A stretch of 64,000 bases of DNA from Methanothrix sp. GTDB taxonomy: Archaea; Halobacteriota; Methanosarcinia; Methanotrichales; Methanotrichaceae. The notes under the pieces were generated by a model, which was not told the origin of the DNA, did not search any database, and was given only the letters and a program-made list of their open reading frames with translations. The translations under genes were made by a program, and so were the position numbers. Shown here piece after piece: positions 1 through 8,427 of this stretch (positions are counted from its first letter, which is position 1; every line of letters starts with the position of its first letter). The stretch covers positions 1,178,001 to 1,242,000 of the forward strand of contig NZ_JADJJX010000001.1 in NCBI RefSeq assembly GCF_016706325.1, in the 5' to 3' direction.

Positions 1-138
1 ATCTATAAGATCTTCATCATCAACGATCTTTATCTCTGCAGGCCAGAGGCTGCCATTGGAGCTCATGGCTCCGATCATACGGTCAGGTAATTCCATCTCT
101 CCCCAATTCTGCTCAAGCTCTCTACAAGTCGAAACCAT
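1..138 (-). CDS. Partial hypothetical protein, N-terminal 46 codons
   Basis: An ATG at 138 (minus strand) opens a frame that stays open to base 1, so the C-terminal part lies outside the window. A GGAG ribosome binding site sits 8 bases upstream of this ATG (147-150), which supports the start. The visible part is acidic and contains a segment reading DRMIGAMSSNGSLWPAEIKI. I do not recognise the family. Confidence 0.6.
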   Translation of the reverse strand, partial: MVSTCRELEQNWGEMELPDRMIGAMSSNGSLWPAEIKIVDDEDLID

Positions 139-483
139 ATGACCGCTCCTCTCATTCCTGTATCGACAGATCCTCTCCCTATCTGGAGAGTCTCTTACTG
201 AGATGCTCAACCCAATATTAAATGCTTTTGGTTTTCGTTTTAGGGACTCAAACCGGCTTGATCACAAAGTAGAGGATCAAATCAGATTGAATCATTAAAA
301 AAAGGAACATTAGGTAGAAACAACTTATATAAAGCGATATATTTGCGATTACTGTGATAATACATATTATACCGTTCCCAAAACAGTTTTTATGATTAGG
401 TCAGCCTCTGAGGAGCAAACCATGATGAATTGGTCAGTTGCATATTAATATAAAAAATAATCAAGATTAAAAAGGAAAAACAG
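139..483. other. Intergenic, AT-rich, no gene seen
   Basis: This stretch separates the partial minus-strand gene from the 3' end of the universal stress gene, which is also on the minus strand. It is AT-rich. A palindromic TTATATAA near 325 could be part of a TATA box for the gene at 1-138, but it is far from that start. I see no supported ORF or RNA. Confidence 0.5.
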
Positions 484-1347
484 CTAATAAGCAGCCATCT
501 TCTCCTGTCTTAATATCAGAACTGGCCTGGATGCAGAGTTGGCCACATCATAGGCTGTGCTTCCTATTCTGCCCTTCTTTATGGCTGAGGCTCCCTGAGA
601 GCTGATGGCGATCAGGGAGACATCCTCTTTCTCTGCCTCTGATTTGATCACCTCTGTTGATTGGCCCACAACCACCTTGGAAGTCACCTGTATGCCGATG
701 GCCTTCAGGCTCTGAGATATCTCTGCAACCTTATCCTTGGCTAGGGCGACGTTGGCGTCGATCTCCTCATCGGTCTCCCCCTTGGATACGACATTGAGAA
801 GAACTATCTCGCCAATTCCCTTCAGGCTCTTCAGGAAGGAGAGGGCGACCTCGGATTGCTGGGAGAGATCAGTGGGGAAGAGCACCTTGGCGAAGACCCG
901 GGCGCAATACTTCTCCATGGTGCTGTCCTCCAGGGTCTTGTAGCGCATGATCAGGAGGTGGGTCTTGCCGAAGCGGAGGACATTTCGGGAGGCGCTACCC
1001 AGCAGAGCGCTCATTATCAGGCTTCTTCCCCTCGCCCCCATGGCCACCAGGGAGACATCCTCATCCATTGCCACCTTATTGATGGCGCTCGCCACCTCAC
1101 CTTCCAGAACAGATACCACCTTCACCTTGACGGCAATCCCTGGGGCTCTGATGGTCTTTGCCTCCTCCTCCAGCTTCTTCTCGACATCCTTCATATCCGA
1201 TACCGGGTCCCAGACCCTGGCGAGAGGATCCCTAGAAATGACATTAAGGAGAATTACTTCTTTCAATCCTGGCATTTCGCCGATGCATTCGATCACTTTC
1301 TTGGCATGTGCGGAGAAATCTGTAGCAATCAACACCTTCTCAAACAT
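484..1347 (-). CDS. Tandem-domain universal stress protein (UspA family)
   Basis: The 287-residue protein contains two Usp domains, roughly residues 1-140 and 150-287. The first ends with the nucleotide-binding signature GARGRSLIMSALLGS, fitting the family G-x2-G-x9-G-S/T pattern. The second has SSQGASAIKKGRIGST, in which the first Gly is replaced by Ser, so ATP binding may be weaker there. Usp proteins are cytoplasmic stress or signalling proteins; the exact role here is unknown. It stands alone, 51 bases beyond the start of no other co-directional gene but upstream-adjacent to the RaSEA gene on the same strand. Confidence 0.9.
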   Translation of the reverse strand: MFEKVLIATDFSAHAKKVIECIGEMPGLKEVILLNVISRDPLARVWDPVSDMKDVEKKLEEEAKTIRAPGIAVKVKVVSVLEGEVASAINKVAMDEDVSLVAMGARGRSLIMSALLGSASRNVLRFGKTHLLIMRYKTLEDSTMEKYCARVFAKVLFPTDLSQQSEVALSFLKSLKGIGEIVLLNVVSKGETDEEIDANVALAKDKVAEISQSLKAIGIQVTSKVVVGQSTEVIKSEAEKEDVSLIAISSQGASAIKKGRIGSTAYDVANSASRPVLILRQEKMAAY

Positions 1348-1398
1348 TTCTAGCTCACCTTACAACTCTATTTCCATTTCCTTATATTTCAATCTATT

Positions 1399-2373
1399 TC
1401 AGCAGAGCGGGCAGCCGAAGGACTCCTCCTCCAGCTCCAAGAGCTTTTGCCATGCTTTTTTGCACTGACAGTTAAGATCATTGAAGATACCGATATCCTG
1501 GGTGAGGTCATGTTTTCTGATCGCCTCCGCCAGGGAGGCATCGCACAGGCCGCAGTTATGGGGCCCCCGCCTGGTGCCAGCGCCCACTGGATCGCAGATG
1601 ACCGGAGGGGGGGCGGCCTTCAGAACCTCAAGAGCGGACCACAGCCAGGGGGGTCTGAACTCCCCGCGCTCCCACAGCCTCTCCACGGGGGTATTGCGCT
1701 GCACATTGCAGAGATTGAGGGAGATCATATCTGCATAAGGGCGAACCGCCCGGGCAGAGGCTATGGCATCCCTCAGGGCCTGACCCTCAGTCAGCAGGGG
1801 GGGCTTCAGCAGAAGGTAGGCCTTGACTCCTCCTCCCAGGCGGTGTATCTTCTCCGAGGCGCGAACGAAGTCCTGGAAGAGAAAGCCCTTGCGGATGAGC
1901 TGCTCTCTGATCAGATCGTTTGCCGTCTCAAGGCCCATGGCAAACTCGGTCTGCAGGCGAGAGAGGCACTCTTCCACTGCACTGGAGTTCACGTACTCTG
2001 GCCGGGTCTCGATGATCAGCTTCTCGATCCCGGCGGCCTGCAGGCGGCGCAGGATCTGGCCCCTGGCCTTCGCAGGCATCTCCTCCGGGTCCAGGAAGCT
2101 GCCGCTGGTATAGATCTTGACCACGCTCACCTCAGGAGAGCATCTTTCCATGCCCCTCTCGAACTGGGCGATGAGGTCGTCTGCCGAGGTGGGCGCGCCC
2201 TCGCTGGCATAGCCGCACATGGTGCAGCGGTTCCAGCGGCATCCCCTAGTGCGCAGGATCATGGTGAGGGCCTGGGCAGGGCGCCCATCCACCAGGTCCT
2301 GGGAGCGCCATACGCTGACCGGCCTTCTTGGGTCCAGCCTATCCCCTGATCCTTTCATCTTCTTGCCTTTCAT
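1399..2373 (-). CDS. Radical SAM protein, archaeosine biosynthesis RaSEA-like
   Basis: The 324-residue protein starts with a short basic tail and has the cluster motif CRWNRCTMC (C-x4-C-x2-C), unlike the common C-x3-C-x2-C. Such spacing and the overall look match the TIGR01210 family, now called RaSEA, which acts with ArcS to convert preQ0-lysine at tRNA position 15 to archaeosine. The C-terminal region is Cys-rich (NCGLCDAS, CQCKKAW, FGCPLC), probably binding metal. It lies 17 bases downstream of the thioredoxin reductase gene and is likely co-transcribed with it. The family call is from recognition of the pattern, not from a search. Confidence 0.8.
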   Translation of the reverse strand: MKGKKMKGSGDRLDPRRPVSVWRSQDLVDGRPAQALTMILRTRGCRWNRCTMCGYASEGAPTSADDLIAQFERGMERCSPEVSVVKIYTSGSFLDPEEMPAKARGQILRRLQAAGIEKLIIETRPEYVNSSAVEECLSRLQTEFAMGLETANDLIREQLIRKGFLFQDFVRASEKIHRLGGGVKAYLLLKPPLLTEGQALRDAIASARAVRPYADMISLNLCNVQRNTPVERLWERGEFRPPWLWSALEVLKAAPPPVICDPVGAGTRRGPHNCGLCDASLAEAIRKHDLTQDIGIFNDLNCQCKKAWQKLLELEEESFGCPLC

Positions 2374-2390
2374 CCTCTGCCTTTCGTCCT

Positions 2391-3290
2391 TTACCCCAGA
2401 TATCGCAGAGCACTGATGCCGGCTGAGGCGCCCTCGCCCACAGCAGTCGCTGCCTGCATCCGCCCGCCGGTCAGGTCCCCGGCGGCGAACACCCCGGGCA
2501 TGCTCGTCTCCTGATTGAGGCGTTTGACCTTGATGTAGCCTCCAGTGGTTATATCCAGCCCCAGGCCCTCTGCCAGCTCTATGTTGGGCTTCATGCCCAT
2601 CTCTACGAACACTCCGTCCACCCTCAGGGAGCGGGGGGTTTTTCCCACATCGAACTGCACGCCCTCCACAAACTCCTTCCCCTGGATCTCAGTGATACGG
2701 GCGCCGAAGGTGGCGGCGAAGTTGGTGAGGGACTTCAGCCTTTCCAGATAGATCGGCTCTGCCACCAACCTCTCTTTGGGGGAGAGGAGGTGGACTTTGC
2801 TTGCGATATTGGCCAGATATAGAATTGCCCTGGCTGCGCCATTGCCATAGCCTATCACCGCCACGTTCTTGTTCCGGAATAAGGCGCCATCGCAATGGAC
2901 GCAATAGGAGACCCCCCTGGCGGTCAGCTCCTCCTCTCCCGGAACTCCGATCTGGCGGTGGCTGGCTCCCATGGCCAGGATGATCGCCCTGGCCTCATAC
3001 TGCCAGTTCTCGGTCTTCAGGCGGAAGAAGTCGCCTAGGTTGACTATCTTCTCCACCTGCTCGACCTGGTTCTCCACTCCGAACCTCTGCGCCTGGGCCA
3101 GAATCCTCTCCGATAGCTCAATGCCGTGGATGCCATCTGGAAAACCGGGATAGTTCTCATAAAGGCCACCCATGGCAGTCTGGGAGCCATAGATGCTGCC
3201 CAAGACCAGCGTCTTCTTCCCACCTCTTGCGCAGTACATGGCTGCGGTCAGCCCAGCCGGGCCTGCTCCTACTATGACCACATCATACAA
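2391..3290 (-). CDS. trxB: Thioredoxin reductase (NAD(P)H, FAD)
   Basis: A 299-residue flavoprotein of the usual TrxB length. The FAD-binding motif VIVGAGPAGLTAAMY is at residues 4-18, the redox-active CVHC-D-G site in the middle, and the second dinucleotide motif reads VIGYGNGAARA instead of the usual G-G-G-N-S-A. The C-terminal GVFAAGDLTGG is the second FAD contact. It reduces thioredoxin in the cytoplasm. The altered nucleotide-binding loop leaves open whether NADPH, NADH or another donor is used. The start at 3290 gives a normal family N-terminus. Confidence 0.9.
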   Translation of the reverse strand: MYDVVIVGAGPAGLTAAMYCARGGKKTLVLGSIYGSQTAMGGLYENYPGFPDGIHGIELSERILAQAQRFGVENQVEQVEKIVNLGDFFRLKTENWQYEARAIILAMGASHRQIGVPGEEELTARGVSYCVHCDGALFRNKNVAVIGYGNGAARAILYLANIASKVHLLSPKERLVAEPIYLERLKSLTNFAATFGARITEIQGKEFVEGVQFDVGKTPRSLRVDGVFVEMGMKPNIELAEGLGLDITTGGYIKVKRLNQETSMPGVFAAGDLTGGRMQAATAVGEGASAGISALRYLG

Positions 3291-3441
3291 ACGAATTCAC
3301 CGTAAACCAACTTCCTCTTCAAGGTAGATAAAGTGTATGCAGCTCCTGTGAGTGAGTCTGCGGGAACACTGCAGAGATCTGTTCTGCCCGCAATGTTTTT
3401 AGACTAGAAGGTTGTTGATGGGGGTGCTTTCCGCAAACGCC

Positions 3442-3513
3442 GCGCCGATAGTGTAGCGGTTATCACTAGGCGTTGCCAACGCCTAAACTCGGGTTCGAAT
3501 CCCGATCGGCGCA
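3442..3513 (+). tRNA. tRNA-Gly (GCC)
   Basis: The acceptor arm GCGCCGA (3442-3448) pairs with TCGGCGC before discriminator A at 3513. The anticodon stem AGGCG/CGCCT encloses the loop TTGCCAA, giving anticodon GCC. The T arm is TCGGG-TTCGAAT-CCCGA. No intron and no encoded CCA. An AT-rich island and a recombinase remnant follow on its 3' side, so this tRNA is a candidate integration site. Confidence 0.97.
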
Positions 3514-3635
3514 TATAGATACTAAGTGAGCCAAAAGAGCATTAGGAATCAAAGTTACTTACACTATTGCCGCCGAGAGAATCAAACCAAAGCATTAAAT
3601 AAAATGAAAGTACTTTAATTAAAGGAGGTCTGTGA

Positions 3636-3779
3636 TTGGTCGGGGACTTGATGTCAACTCTAACAAGGATTGCTAAGGATGTTCGCAGCGATCCTGAAAC
3701 AAGGAAAAAGGCCGAGGAATATCAATTGAAATATGGGGCCATTGGCGAGGACGACCTTAGGAAGATTTATTCAATTTAA
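3636..3779 (+). CDS. Small hypothetical protein upstream of the peptidase-like gene
   Basis: The first in-frame ATG is at 3651 (42 residues). A strong ribosome binding site, AAAGGAGGT at 3621-3629, sits 6 bases before an in-frame TTG at 3636, which would give 47 residues; I therefore chose the TTG. The product is highly charged (RIAKDVRSDPETRKKAEEYQ) and probably helical. Its stop is 15 bases before the next gene, so the two are likely one transcript. The pairing of a tiny charged protein with a peptidase-like partner resembles an inhibitor or antitoxin arrangement, but that is only inference. Confidence 0.6.
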   Translation: MVGDLMSTLTRIAKDVRSDPETRKKAEEYQLKYGAIGEDDLRKIYSI

Positions 3780-3794
3780 TCATTTTAATATAAT

Positions 3795-5093
3795 ATGTCC
3801 GATAAATCTTCTTATCTAGTAGTGCCGTTTTGTTCTGATGAAGTAGAATCGCGTTTAGGAGAAAGTCCGCAAGGCAAATACTTAAAGAGATACCTCAGAG
3901 ATTTAGGGGCTAAAACGTGTATCCTTGAAGAAGAATATGTCGATAAAGATTTTTTAATAGATTTTCAAAAATTCTATTGCAGATCTTTCGATCATACAGG
4001 CAAATTCACACAAAGGCTCCACTTTTTCAAGGACATTATCTCATCGACAAAATTTAAATACTCATTACTGAATGACGATGGATCTTTCAAAGAATCATAT
4101 TTGGGATTTGTCGTTATAAAGCCTATTAAAGATGAAAACGATCAAAAATTCATAGGTAGGACGCTGCTAGATCCGTATCATTCGAATAACTTGAATCGGC
4201 GAAGATTCCTTGGAAAAATATATTACGCAAATCTTTTCGGATTTCGCCTAGAAATAAATACTCTACCATTTCAAGCTCAAGATCAGGGCGTAAGTGCTTG
4301 TGCAACGATAGCTTTATGGGCTGCACTGCATCCGCTAAGAACTGTTTTCGGAATACCAGGCCACTCTCCTGCAGAAATAACAGAAATATCAACTTCACTG
4401 CCCTCTCCATTTCGAAAGTTTCCATCAAGTGGACTAACTTTGGAACAAATGGTAAATTATATCAAATTAGTTGGTCTAGATGTAGAGTACATAGAGGCCA
4501 TAAATGATGATGTTATTGAAACAGTAGTAAGGGCATATTTATCAGCTGAATTACCTATTATAGCTGATTTATATTTAGATCATAAAATTAATCCCGGAAG
4601 GCATGCCGTAGTAATAAGCGGTTTCAAGTTAGACAAAAATAATAAGCTAGTAGAATTATTCATTCATGATGATGGAATAGGGCCATATAGTAGGGTAAAA
4701 CCAAAAGGTAACTTCAGTATATGGGAAAATGAGTGGAACGAAACAGGATATGAAGTAAATCTACAGCATTTATTGGTTCCAATTTATCCAAAAATTAGGT
4801 TGTCTTTTTTCAAGATGTATATTGAATATTCAAAAATAAGGGATGAGCTGGAGAAACAGCTTGGGAACGATATAAGCAGAGAATTGGAGCTATTTCTTAC
4901 TACTTCCTCAGATTACAAAGAAAACTTAATGAGAAATTCTATTGAGAACAAAATAGATCTTTTGACAAGATCTTTACCAAGATTTTTATGGGTTATAAGA
5001 CTCAATAAAAAAGAAAAAATTATTGGAGACTTAGTCTATGATGCCACCTCAGTTTATGTTAGGGATAGCTTTTCTGTAACATATATGTATTAA
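3795..5093 (+). CDS. Papain/C39-like cysteine peptidase-fold protein, AT-rich island
   Basis: A 432-residue protein with no signal peptide. Residues about 160-300 look like a papain-fold cysteine peptidase: GVSACATIALW with candidate nucleophile Cys169, RHAVVISGF with candidate His270, and IHDDGIG with Asp292/293. The N-terminal 150 and C-terminal 130 residues are not recognised. Codon use is AT-rich, unlike the flanking core genes, and the gene lies between tRNA-Gly and a recombinase remnant, which suggests horizontal acquisition. It is preceded by a small ORF in the same transcript. The activity is not established; an inactive homologue is possible. Confidence 0.75.
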   Translation: MSDKSSYLVVPFCSDEVESRLGESPQGKYLKRYLRDLGAKTCILEEEYVDKDFLIDFQKFYCRSFDHTGKFTQRLHFFKDIISSTKFKYSLLNDDGSFKESYLGFVVIKPIKDENDQKFIGRTLLDPYHSNNLNRRRFLGKIYYANLFGFRLEINTLPFQAQDQGVSACATIALWAALHPLRTVFGIPGHSPAEITEISTSLPSPFRKFPSSGLTLEQMVNYIKLVGLDVEYIEAINDDVIETVVRAYLSAELPIIADLYLDHKINPGRHAVVISGFKLDKNNKLVELFIHDDGIGPYSRVKPKGNFSIWENEWNETGYEVNLQHLLVPIYPKIRLSFFKMYIEYSKIRDELEKQLGNDISRELELFLTTSSDYKENLMRNSIENKIDLLTRSLPRFLWVIRLNKKEKIIGDLVYDATSVYVRDSFSVTYMY

Positions 5094-5119
5094 ATTAATA
5101 ACATAATCTTATCTTGCTA

Positions 5120-5369
5120 TTAAATCCCTAACTGAGAAACACAAGCTAAATAGGCTTCCGTCAGCTCCTTCAGGTCGATATGGCCATAGATATCGATCGC
5201 TTCCCGCCTGGAATCGCCCCTGAGCTCCTAGATGAATTCGCGCCTCATCCCCAGCCTGTCTTAGGTGAGTTGTAAACCAGTGCCTGCAACAGTGCGGATA
5301 GAGGTGCTCTTTCATCCTCTCCGATTCGGATTTGTGCAGGCCAATGCGCGCCGCTGCATTTGGGCAACT
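5120..5369 (-). pseudogene. Tyrosine recombinase/integrase, C-terminal remnant
   Basis: On the minus strand, RMKEHLYPHCCRHWFTTHLR is the H-x-x-R region of an archaeal XerC/D-like integrase. After RQAG the frame must shift to continue as MRREFI, then an in-frame stop, then ELRGDSRREAIDIYGHIDLK and the C-terminus LACVSQLGI. The fragment therefore has one frameshift and one nonsense codon and lacks the N-terminal catalytic part. It ends 26 bases past the peptidase-like gene, on the opposite strand. It is probably what remains of the integrase that brought in the island next to tRNA-Gly. Confidence 0.8.
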
Positions 5370-5868
5370 TCAGGATAGCGGCAGGCGGACTCAATCATGA
5401 TAATATCAGGCATGAATCCCGGCGTAGAGTCGGTAGGTAGCGACACATCTCATGATGATCCCAAATCCCGGCCGTCATGACGCTATAAGGACCAAGCTAT
5501 AGGATTAGAGATCCCTTAAATCCACCCGCACGAAACAGCGAGGAGCCTTGGAAAGCGGCACATGGACCTCAACTGCTATCTTTTTCCATCTCTTCACGTG
5601 GTCTTGGCGCGGATGATAGATGGTCGCACCCGGAGGATGAAGATGTTCGCAAGATGCGGTTATAGGATCATTTCCATGAGCAAAGCACAGTGGAAAATTC
5701 TCTGCAGTACATCGCCCATATGATTTAACGAAGAGAATGATCGAGAGGGCGTAGGGGCCGCTCTTCGGCCGTAAATGCCCGGAAGGCGGGGTTGATCCCC
5801 GGTCGATCAGGGGGCGGGCATCCAGCTGCCCGGATCGCATCCTCCCCCTCCGTCCGATGGCGCAAACC
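5370..5868. other. Intergenic stretch with no supported gene
   Basis: About 500 bases between the recombinase remnant and the winged-helix gene. A 111-codon minus-strand frame exists (5505-5840), but its composition, with scattered Cys, Pro and His and no family resemblance, does not look coding. It may be decayed mobile-element DNA. I see no repeat of the tRNA-Gly 3' end here that would mark an attachment site. Confidence 0.5.
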
Positions 5869-6123
5869 TCAGCCTCTCTTCTTGATCTCCTTTTCTATCT
5901 CCGCCCCCGCCTCGGTCAGGCCCCATATGCCGTTCTCTTCTGAGACCAGACCTCGTTCTGCCATCTCCGCCAGGATCTTGCCCACTATTGGTGCCGGTAT
6001 GTGCCCGAACTTGGAGACCTTGTCCGCCGCTATCTTCCCCTTGGTTCCCAGTATCTGGACAACCCTTTCGCGCTGCTTGTTTCCCGTGATGAATCCCATA
6101 TTTGCTGCCAGGTCATCTGCCAT
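5869..6123 (-). CDS. Winged-helix DNA-binding domain protein
   Basis: An 84-residue protein consisting essentially of one winged helix: VVQILGTKGKIAADKVSKF forms the first helices, IPAPIVGKILAEMAERGLV the recognition helix region, and SEENGIWGLTEAG the wing. Similar tiny MarR/ArsR-like proteins are common in methanogens. It is divergent from the SRP RNA gene, with about 55 bases between. The target is unknown. Confidence 0.85.
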   Translation of the reverse strand: MADDLAANMGFITGNKQRERVVQILGTKGKIAADKVSKFGHIPAPIVGKILAEMAERGLVSEENGIWGLTEAGAEIEKEIKKRG

Positions 6124-6146
6124 ATCTCTCCCTCCTTTTTGCGTTA

Positions 6147-6155
6147 GCTTTATTA
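6147..6155 (+). promoter_or_regulatory. TATA-like box of the SRP RNA gene
   Basis: CTTTATTAG lies about 27-31 bases before the first base of the paired SRP RNA end, the right distance for an archaeal box A. Confidence 0.45.
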
Positions 6156-6177
6156 GCTGTACATCTCAATGTTAAAA

Positions 6178-6495
6178 GTGGCGGGCAGTCTGGGTGGCTC
6201 GGCGTCACCTGTAACCCGAAATCGCCGATACGCGGGGGGCGAAGCTGACGGAAGACCGCGGGCGCTGTGCGTTCAGTCCAGTTGCCAACTATGATTCTCC
6301 GTCCTGTAGGGATGGCACCGGTCCATGGGTCCTTCTGAGGAATGATCCATGTACCATGATTGCAGGAACCGGTTCAGGCCCGGAAGGGAGCAGACCCACT
6401 GCGGGTAACTATCGCTTATAGGTATAAGGGGAGGAGAAGGCAGCGGGAAAAACTGGCGCATAAGCCTGTGGGCAACCGCCGGCGTGCCCGCCATT
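6178..6495 (+). ncRNA. ffs: Archaeal signal recognition particle RNA (7S RNA)
   Basis: The 5' segment TGGCGGGCA (6179-6187) is perfectly complementary to TGCCCGCCA (6485-6493), forming archaeal helix 1. The 5' domain holds GGCTCGGCGTCACCTGTAAC followed by CCGAAATCGCCGATA, the conserved Alu-domain fold. The S domain contains TTCAGGCCCGGAAGGGAGCA around 6373-6392, the SRP54/SRP19-binding loop. Length of about 318 bases fits archaeal 7S RNA. It targets ribosomes making membrane and secreted proteins. Confidence 0.96.
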
Positions 6496-6622
6496 TAATC
6501 AAGATCAAACCATTTCGCATCTCGCACCTCATCGCTTCGTCCGAAGCTCCAGACATATCGATTATGCAGCCTGCTTTGCGAGACTATCCCGCCCTGAAAA
6601 CCTTCATATACAGCCCAGCAAA

Positions 6623-7132
6623 ATGCTCTCTTTGGTTGATATTGATATCATAACTGGTGATTCCTTGGCCCCGGCGATCTTCTTCGACCTTACCCATACC
6701 CTGCTCGGGAAGACAGATGGCGAATACCATCTCTACAGTGATACACTGGATACGCTGAAGGCACTGCGTGAGCGTGGCTACCGGCTGGGAGTGATCTCCA
6801 ACCTCTCTTTAGATGTGACAGAGGATGAGGTGCATGCATTCCTGGAGGAGTGCAGCATCGCCTCGTTCATTGAATCCGATCTCATCATCTTCTCCTCTGA
6901 GCATCCAGAGAGCATCAAGAAGCCCGATAAAAGGATCTTCGACCTGGCTCTGGAAAAGGGCAAACTGGCTGGGGCAGCAGGCAGCCCCATCTTCGTCACC
7001 GAGGAGCATGATCACATCCTGGCCGCCCGCTGCTATGGCTGGAGGGCGATACTGAAGCGAAACTGGGGGGAGTGCAGACCGGAGGATGGTGAGTGCGTGC
7101 ATAGCCTCTCTGAGCTGCTCAGACTGTTGTGA
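6623..7132 (+). CDS. HAD-superfamily hydrolase-like protein
   Basis: A 169-residue HAD-fold protein. Motif I is IFFDLTHTLL: the nucleophile Asp is present, but the usual second Asp is Thr (D-x-T). Motif II is VISNLS, motif III is the Lys in IKKPDKRIF, and motif IV is the acidic TEEHDHILAAR. A D-x-T site is typical of P-type ATPases rather than phosphatases, so catalysis may be altered. The ATG at 6623 has no clear ribosome binding site; an in-frame TTG at 6665 follows GGTGAT closely and may be the true start. Substrate unknown. Confidence 0.8.
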   Translation: MLSLVDIDIITGDSLAPAIFFDLTHTLLGKTDGEYHLYSDTLDTLKALRERGYRLGVISNLSLDVTEDEVHAFLEECSIASFIESDLIIFSSEHPESIKKPDKRIFDLALEKGKLAGAAGSPIFVTEEHDHILAARCYGWRAILKRNWGECRPEDGECVHSLSELLRLL

Positions 7133-7203
7133 TCTGGCCGGTGTTCGGTTCCCATTCCTCATATTTATAATAAGTTCTACTCCTCAGTCCTGGACAGCAA
7201 AGA

Positions 7204-7254
7204 ATGAGCACATCACAGATATGAGCACATCACAGATATGAGCACATCACAGAT
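7204..7254 (+). repeat. Three perfect tandem copies of a 17-bp unit
   Basis: The unit ATGAGCACATCACAGAT occurs at 7204-7220, 7221-7237 and 7238-7254 without a mismatch, 46 bases before the start of the membrane TPR gene. It may be simple slippage or a set of regulatory sites. Confidence 0.95.
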
Positions 7255-7299
7255 GAGATAAAAAATTTTATTACCTACCTGTCATAACACCTCATAGCG

Positions 7300-7812
7300 A
7301 TGAATAAGAGAGTTATTTATGGAATTGTGATCTTTCTTATTGGTGTGGTGCTCAGTTTCGCCACATCAATTGAAGGGGATAGATTGATCATATCCCTGGG
7401 TCCGATCTTCATCGGCCTGACAACAATCGTCAGCGGCCTGGTGGATGAAAAGCGTTCCCGGGAGAAGAATGCTTTCATTGAAAAAGCCTCCTCGGGGCTG
7501 GCGACCCGGGATGACTGGCTCAAGAGAGGCGTTGAAAACTTCCGCTTCCAAGAGTATGGCGAAGCCATAAAGGCCTTCGACAATGCCCTGAATATGGACG
7601 GGAATTATGTCGATGCCTGGATGAATAAGGGCTCGGCCCTCCACGAGCTTGGCATGTACCAGGACGCCATCGAGGCTTATGATCAGGCCATCAGGATTGA
7701 GCCGAAAAACGCAAATGCTTGGAAACGCAAGGGGTTTGCCCTCAAAAAGCTTGATCTGGACTCTAAGGCCAAGGATGCATTCTCCAAAGCTGAAGAACTT
7801 GGATACCGATGA
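7300..7812 (+). CDS. Membrane-anchored TPR protein
   Basis: A 170-residue protein. Two hydrophobic segments (about residues 5-22 and 28-47, VIYGIVIFLIGVVLSFA and IISLGPIFIGLTTIVSG) anchor it in the membrane. A charged linker follows, then about two and a half TPR units from residue 68 (WLKRGVENFRFQEYGEAIKA, AWMNKGSALHELGMYQDAIE, AWKRKGFALKKLDLDSKAKD). TPRs mediate protein contacts; the partner is unknown. Stands alone. Confidence 0.85.
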   Translation: MNKRVIYGIVIFLIGVVLSFATSIEGDRLIISLGPIFIGLTTIVSGLVDEKRSREKNAFIEKASSGLATRDDWLKRGVENFRFQEYGEAIKAFDNALNMDGNYVDAWMNKGSALHELGMYQDAIEAYDQAIRIEPKNANAWKRKGFALKKLDLDSKAKDAFSKAEELGYR

Positions 7813-8134
7813 GAAGAATCATAATCGGGCTCTCAGATCCATCTTAGCACCTTCCTTACCCGGTCTTTGCCCCGGAGTGCAATGGGAATTGGGCGCGTTT
7901 GAGGCTCTCTCGATCCGAGGGATCACCACTCAACTCTGGGCGAAGGCTATCCAGCCCTCAATGGAGACTGAACCACCCTGCTCCTCTATTCTCCAAATGG
8001 AAAATTCTCCCCGGGGTCTGCACCACTGATCTCCCCGGATGATCCCGCTCGTTCTCCTTGATTTTTGTATATTGTTCTATTCTGGATTGATCCCATGCCC
8101 AGGCAGAGCACCTTATTGATAAAGGAGCAGGATC
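7813..8134. other. Intergenic, no gene seen
   Basis: About 320 bases after the membrane TPR gene. I see no supported ORF. An AT-rich segment near 8060-8085 may hold the promoter of the small gene at 8135. Confidence 0.5.
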
Positions 8135-8398
8135 ATGAGAACAATCAGAGAGTACTTAAAGCATAAACCGTGTCTGAGAGGTCAGACCCTGGATCGGGGC
8201 GAGCTTAAGCGGCTGGCTCGGGCCTGCGGATTGAGCCCCCAGAAGGCCAGGGGCGAGCTCAGAAGGCTGGGCTATGGGCTGAGCAAGAACAGCTACGGCC
8301 TGCCCATCCGGACGCTGCCTAAAGCCGATCGGTCGGAGTGCAAGGCAGTCAGGCCGAAGGCCAAAAGAACCTGTGATGGAGGCTGCTGCCCGCATTAA
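8135..8398 (+). CDS. Small basic protein with possible HTH
   Basis: An 87-residue Arg/Lys-rich protein. The middle (LDRGELKRLARACGLSPQKA) resembles a helix-turn-helix, and the C-terminus is Cys-rich (CDGGCCPH), perhaps metal-binding. A GGAG ribosome binding site is 7 to 8 bases before the ATG. Family not recognised. It precedes the ABC exporter genes by 29 bases and may share their transcript. Confidence 0.6.
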   Translation: MRTIREYLKHKPCLRGQTLDRGELKRLARACGLSPQKARGELRRLGYGLSKNSYGLPIRTLPKADRSECKAVRPKAKRTCDGGCCPH

Positions 8399-8427
8399 AA
8401 AAGCATTAGAATAAATTAGAAAAGTAA

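Noticed and set aside
5505..5840. 111-codon minus-strand ORF
   Set aside because: Composition is odd (scattered Cys, Pro and His), with no domain-like segment and no good ribosome binding site.
5370..6200. Attachment-site copy of the tRNA-Gly 3' end
   Set aside because: I looked for a repeat of the TTCGAATCCCGATCGGCGCA end and found none.
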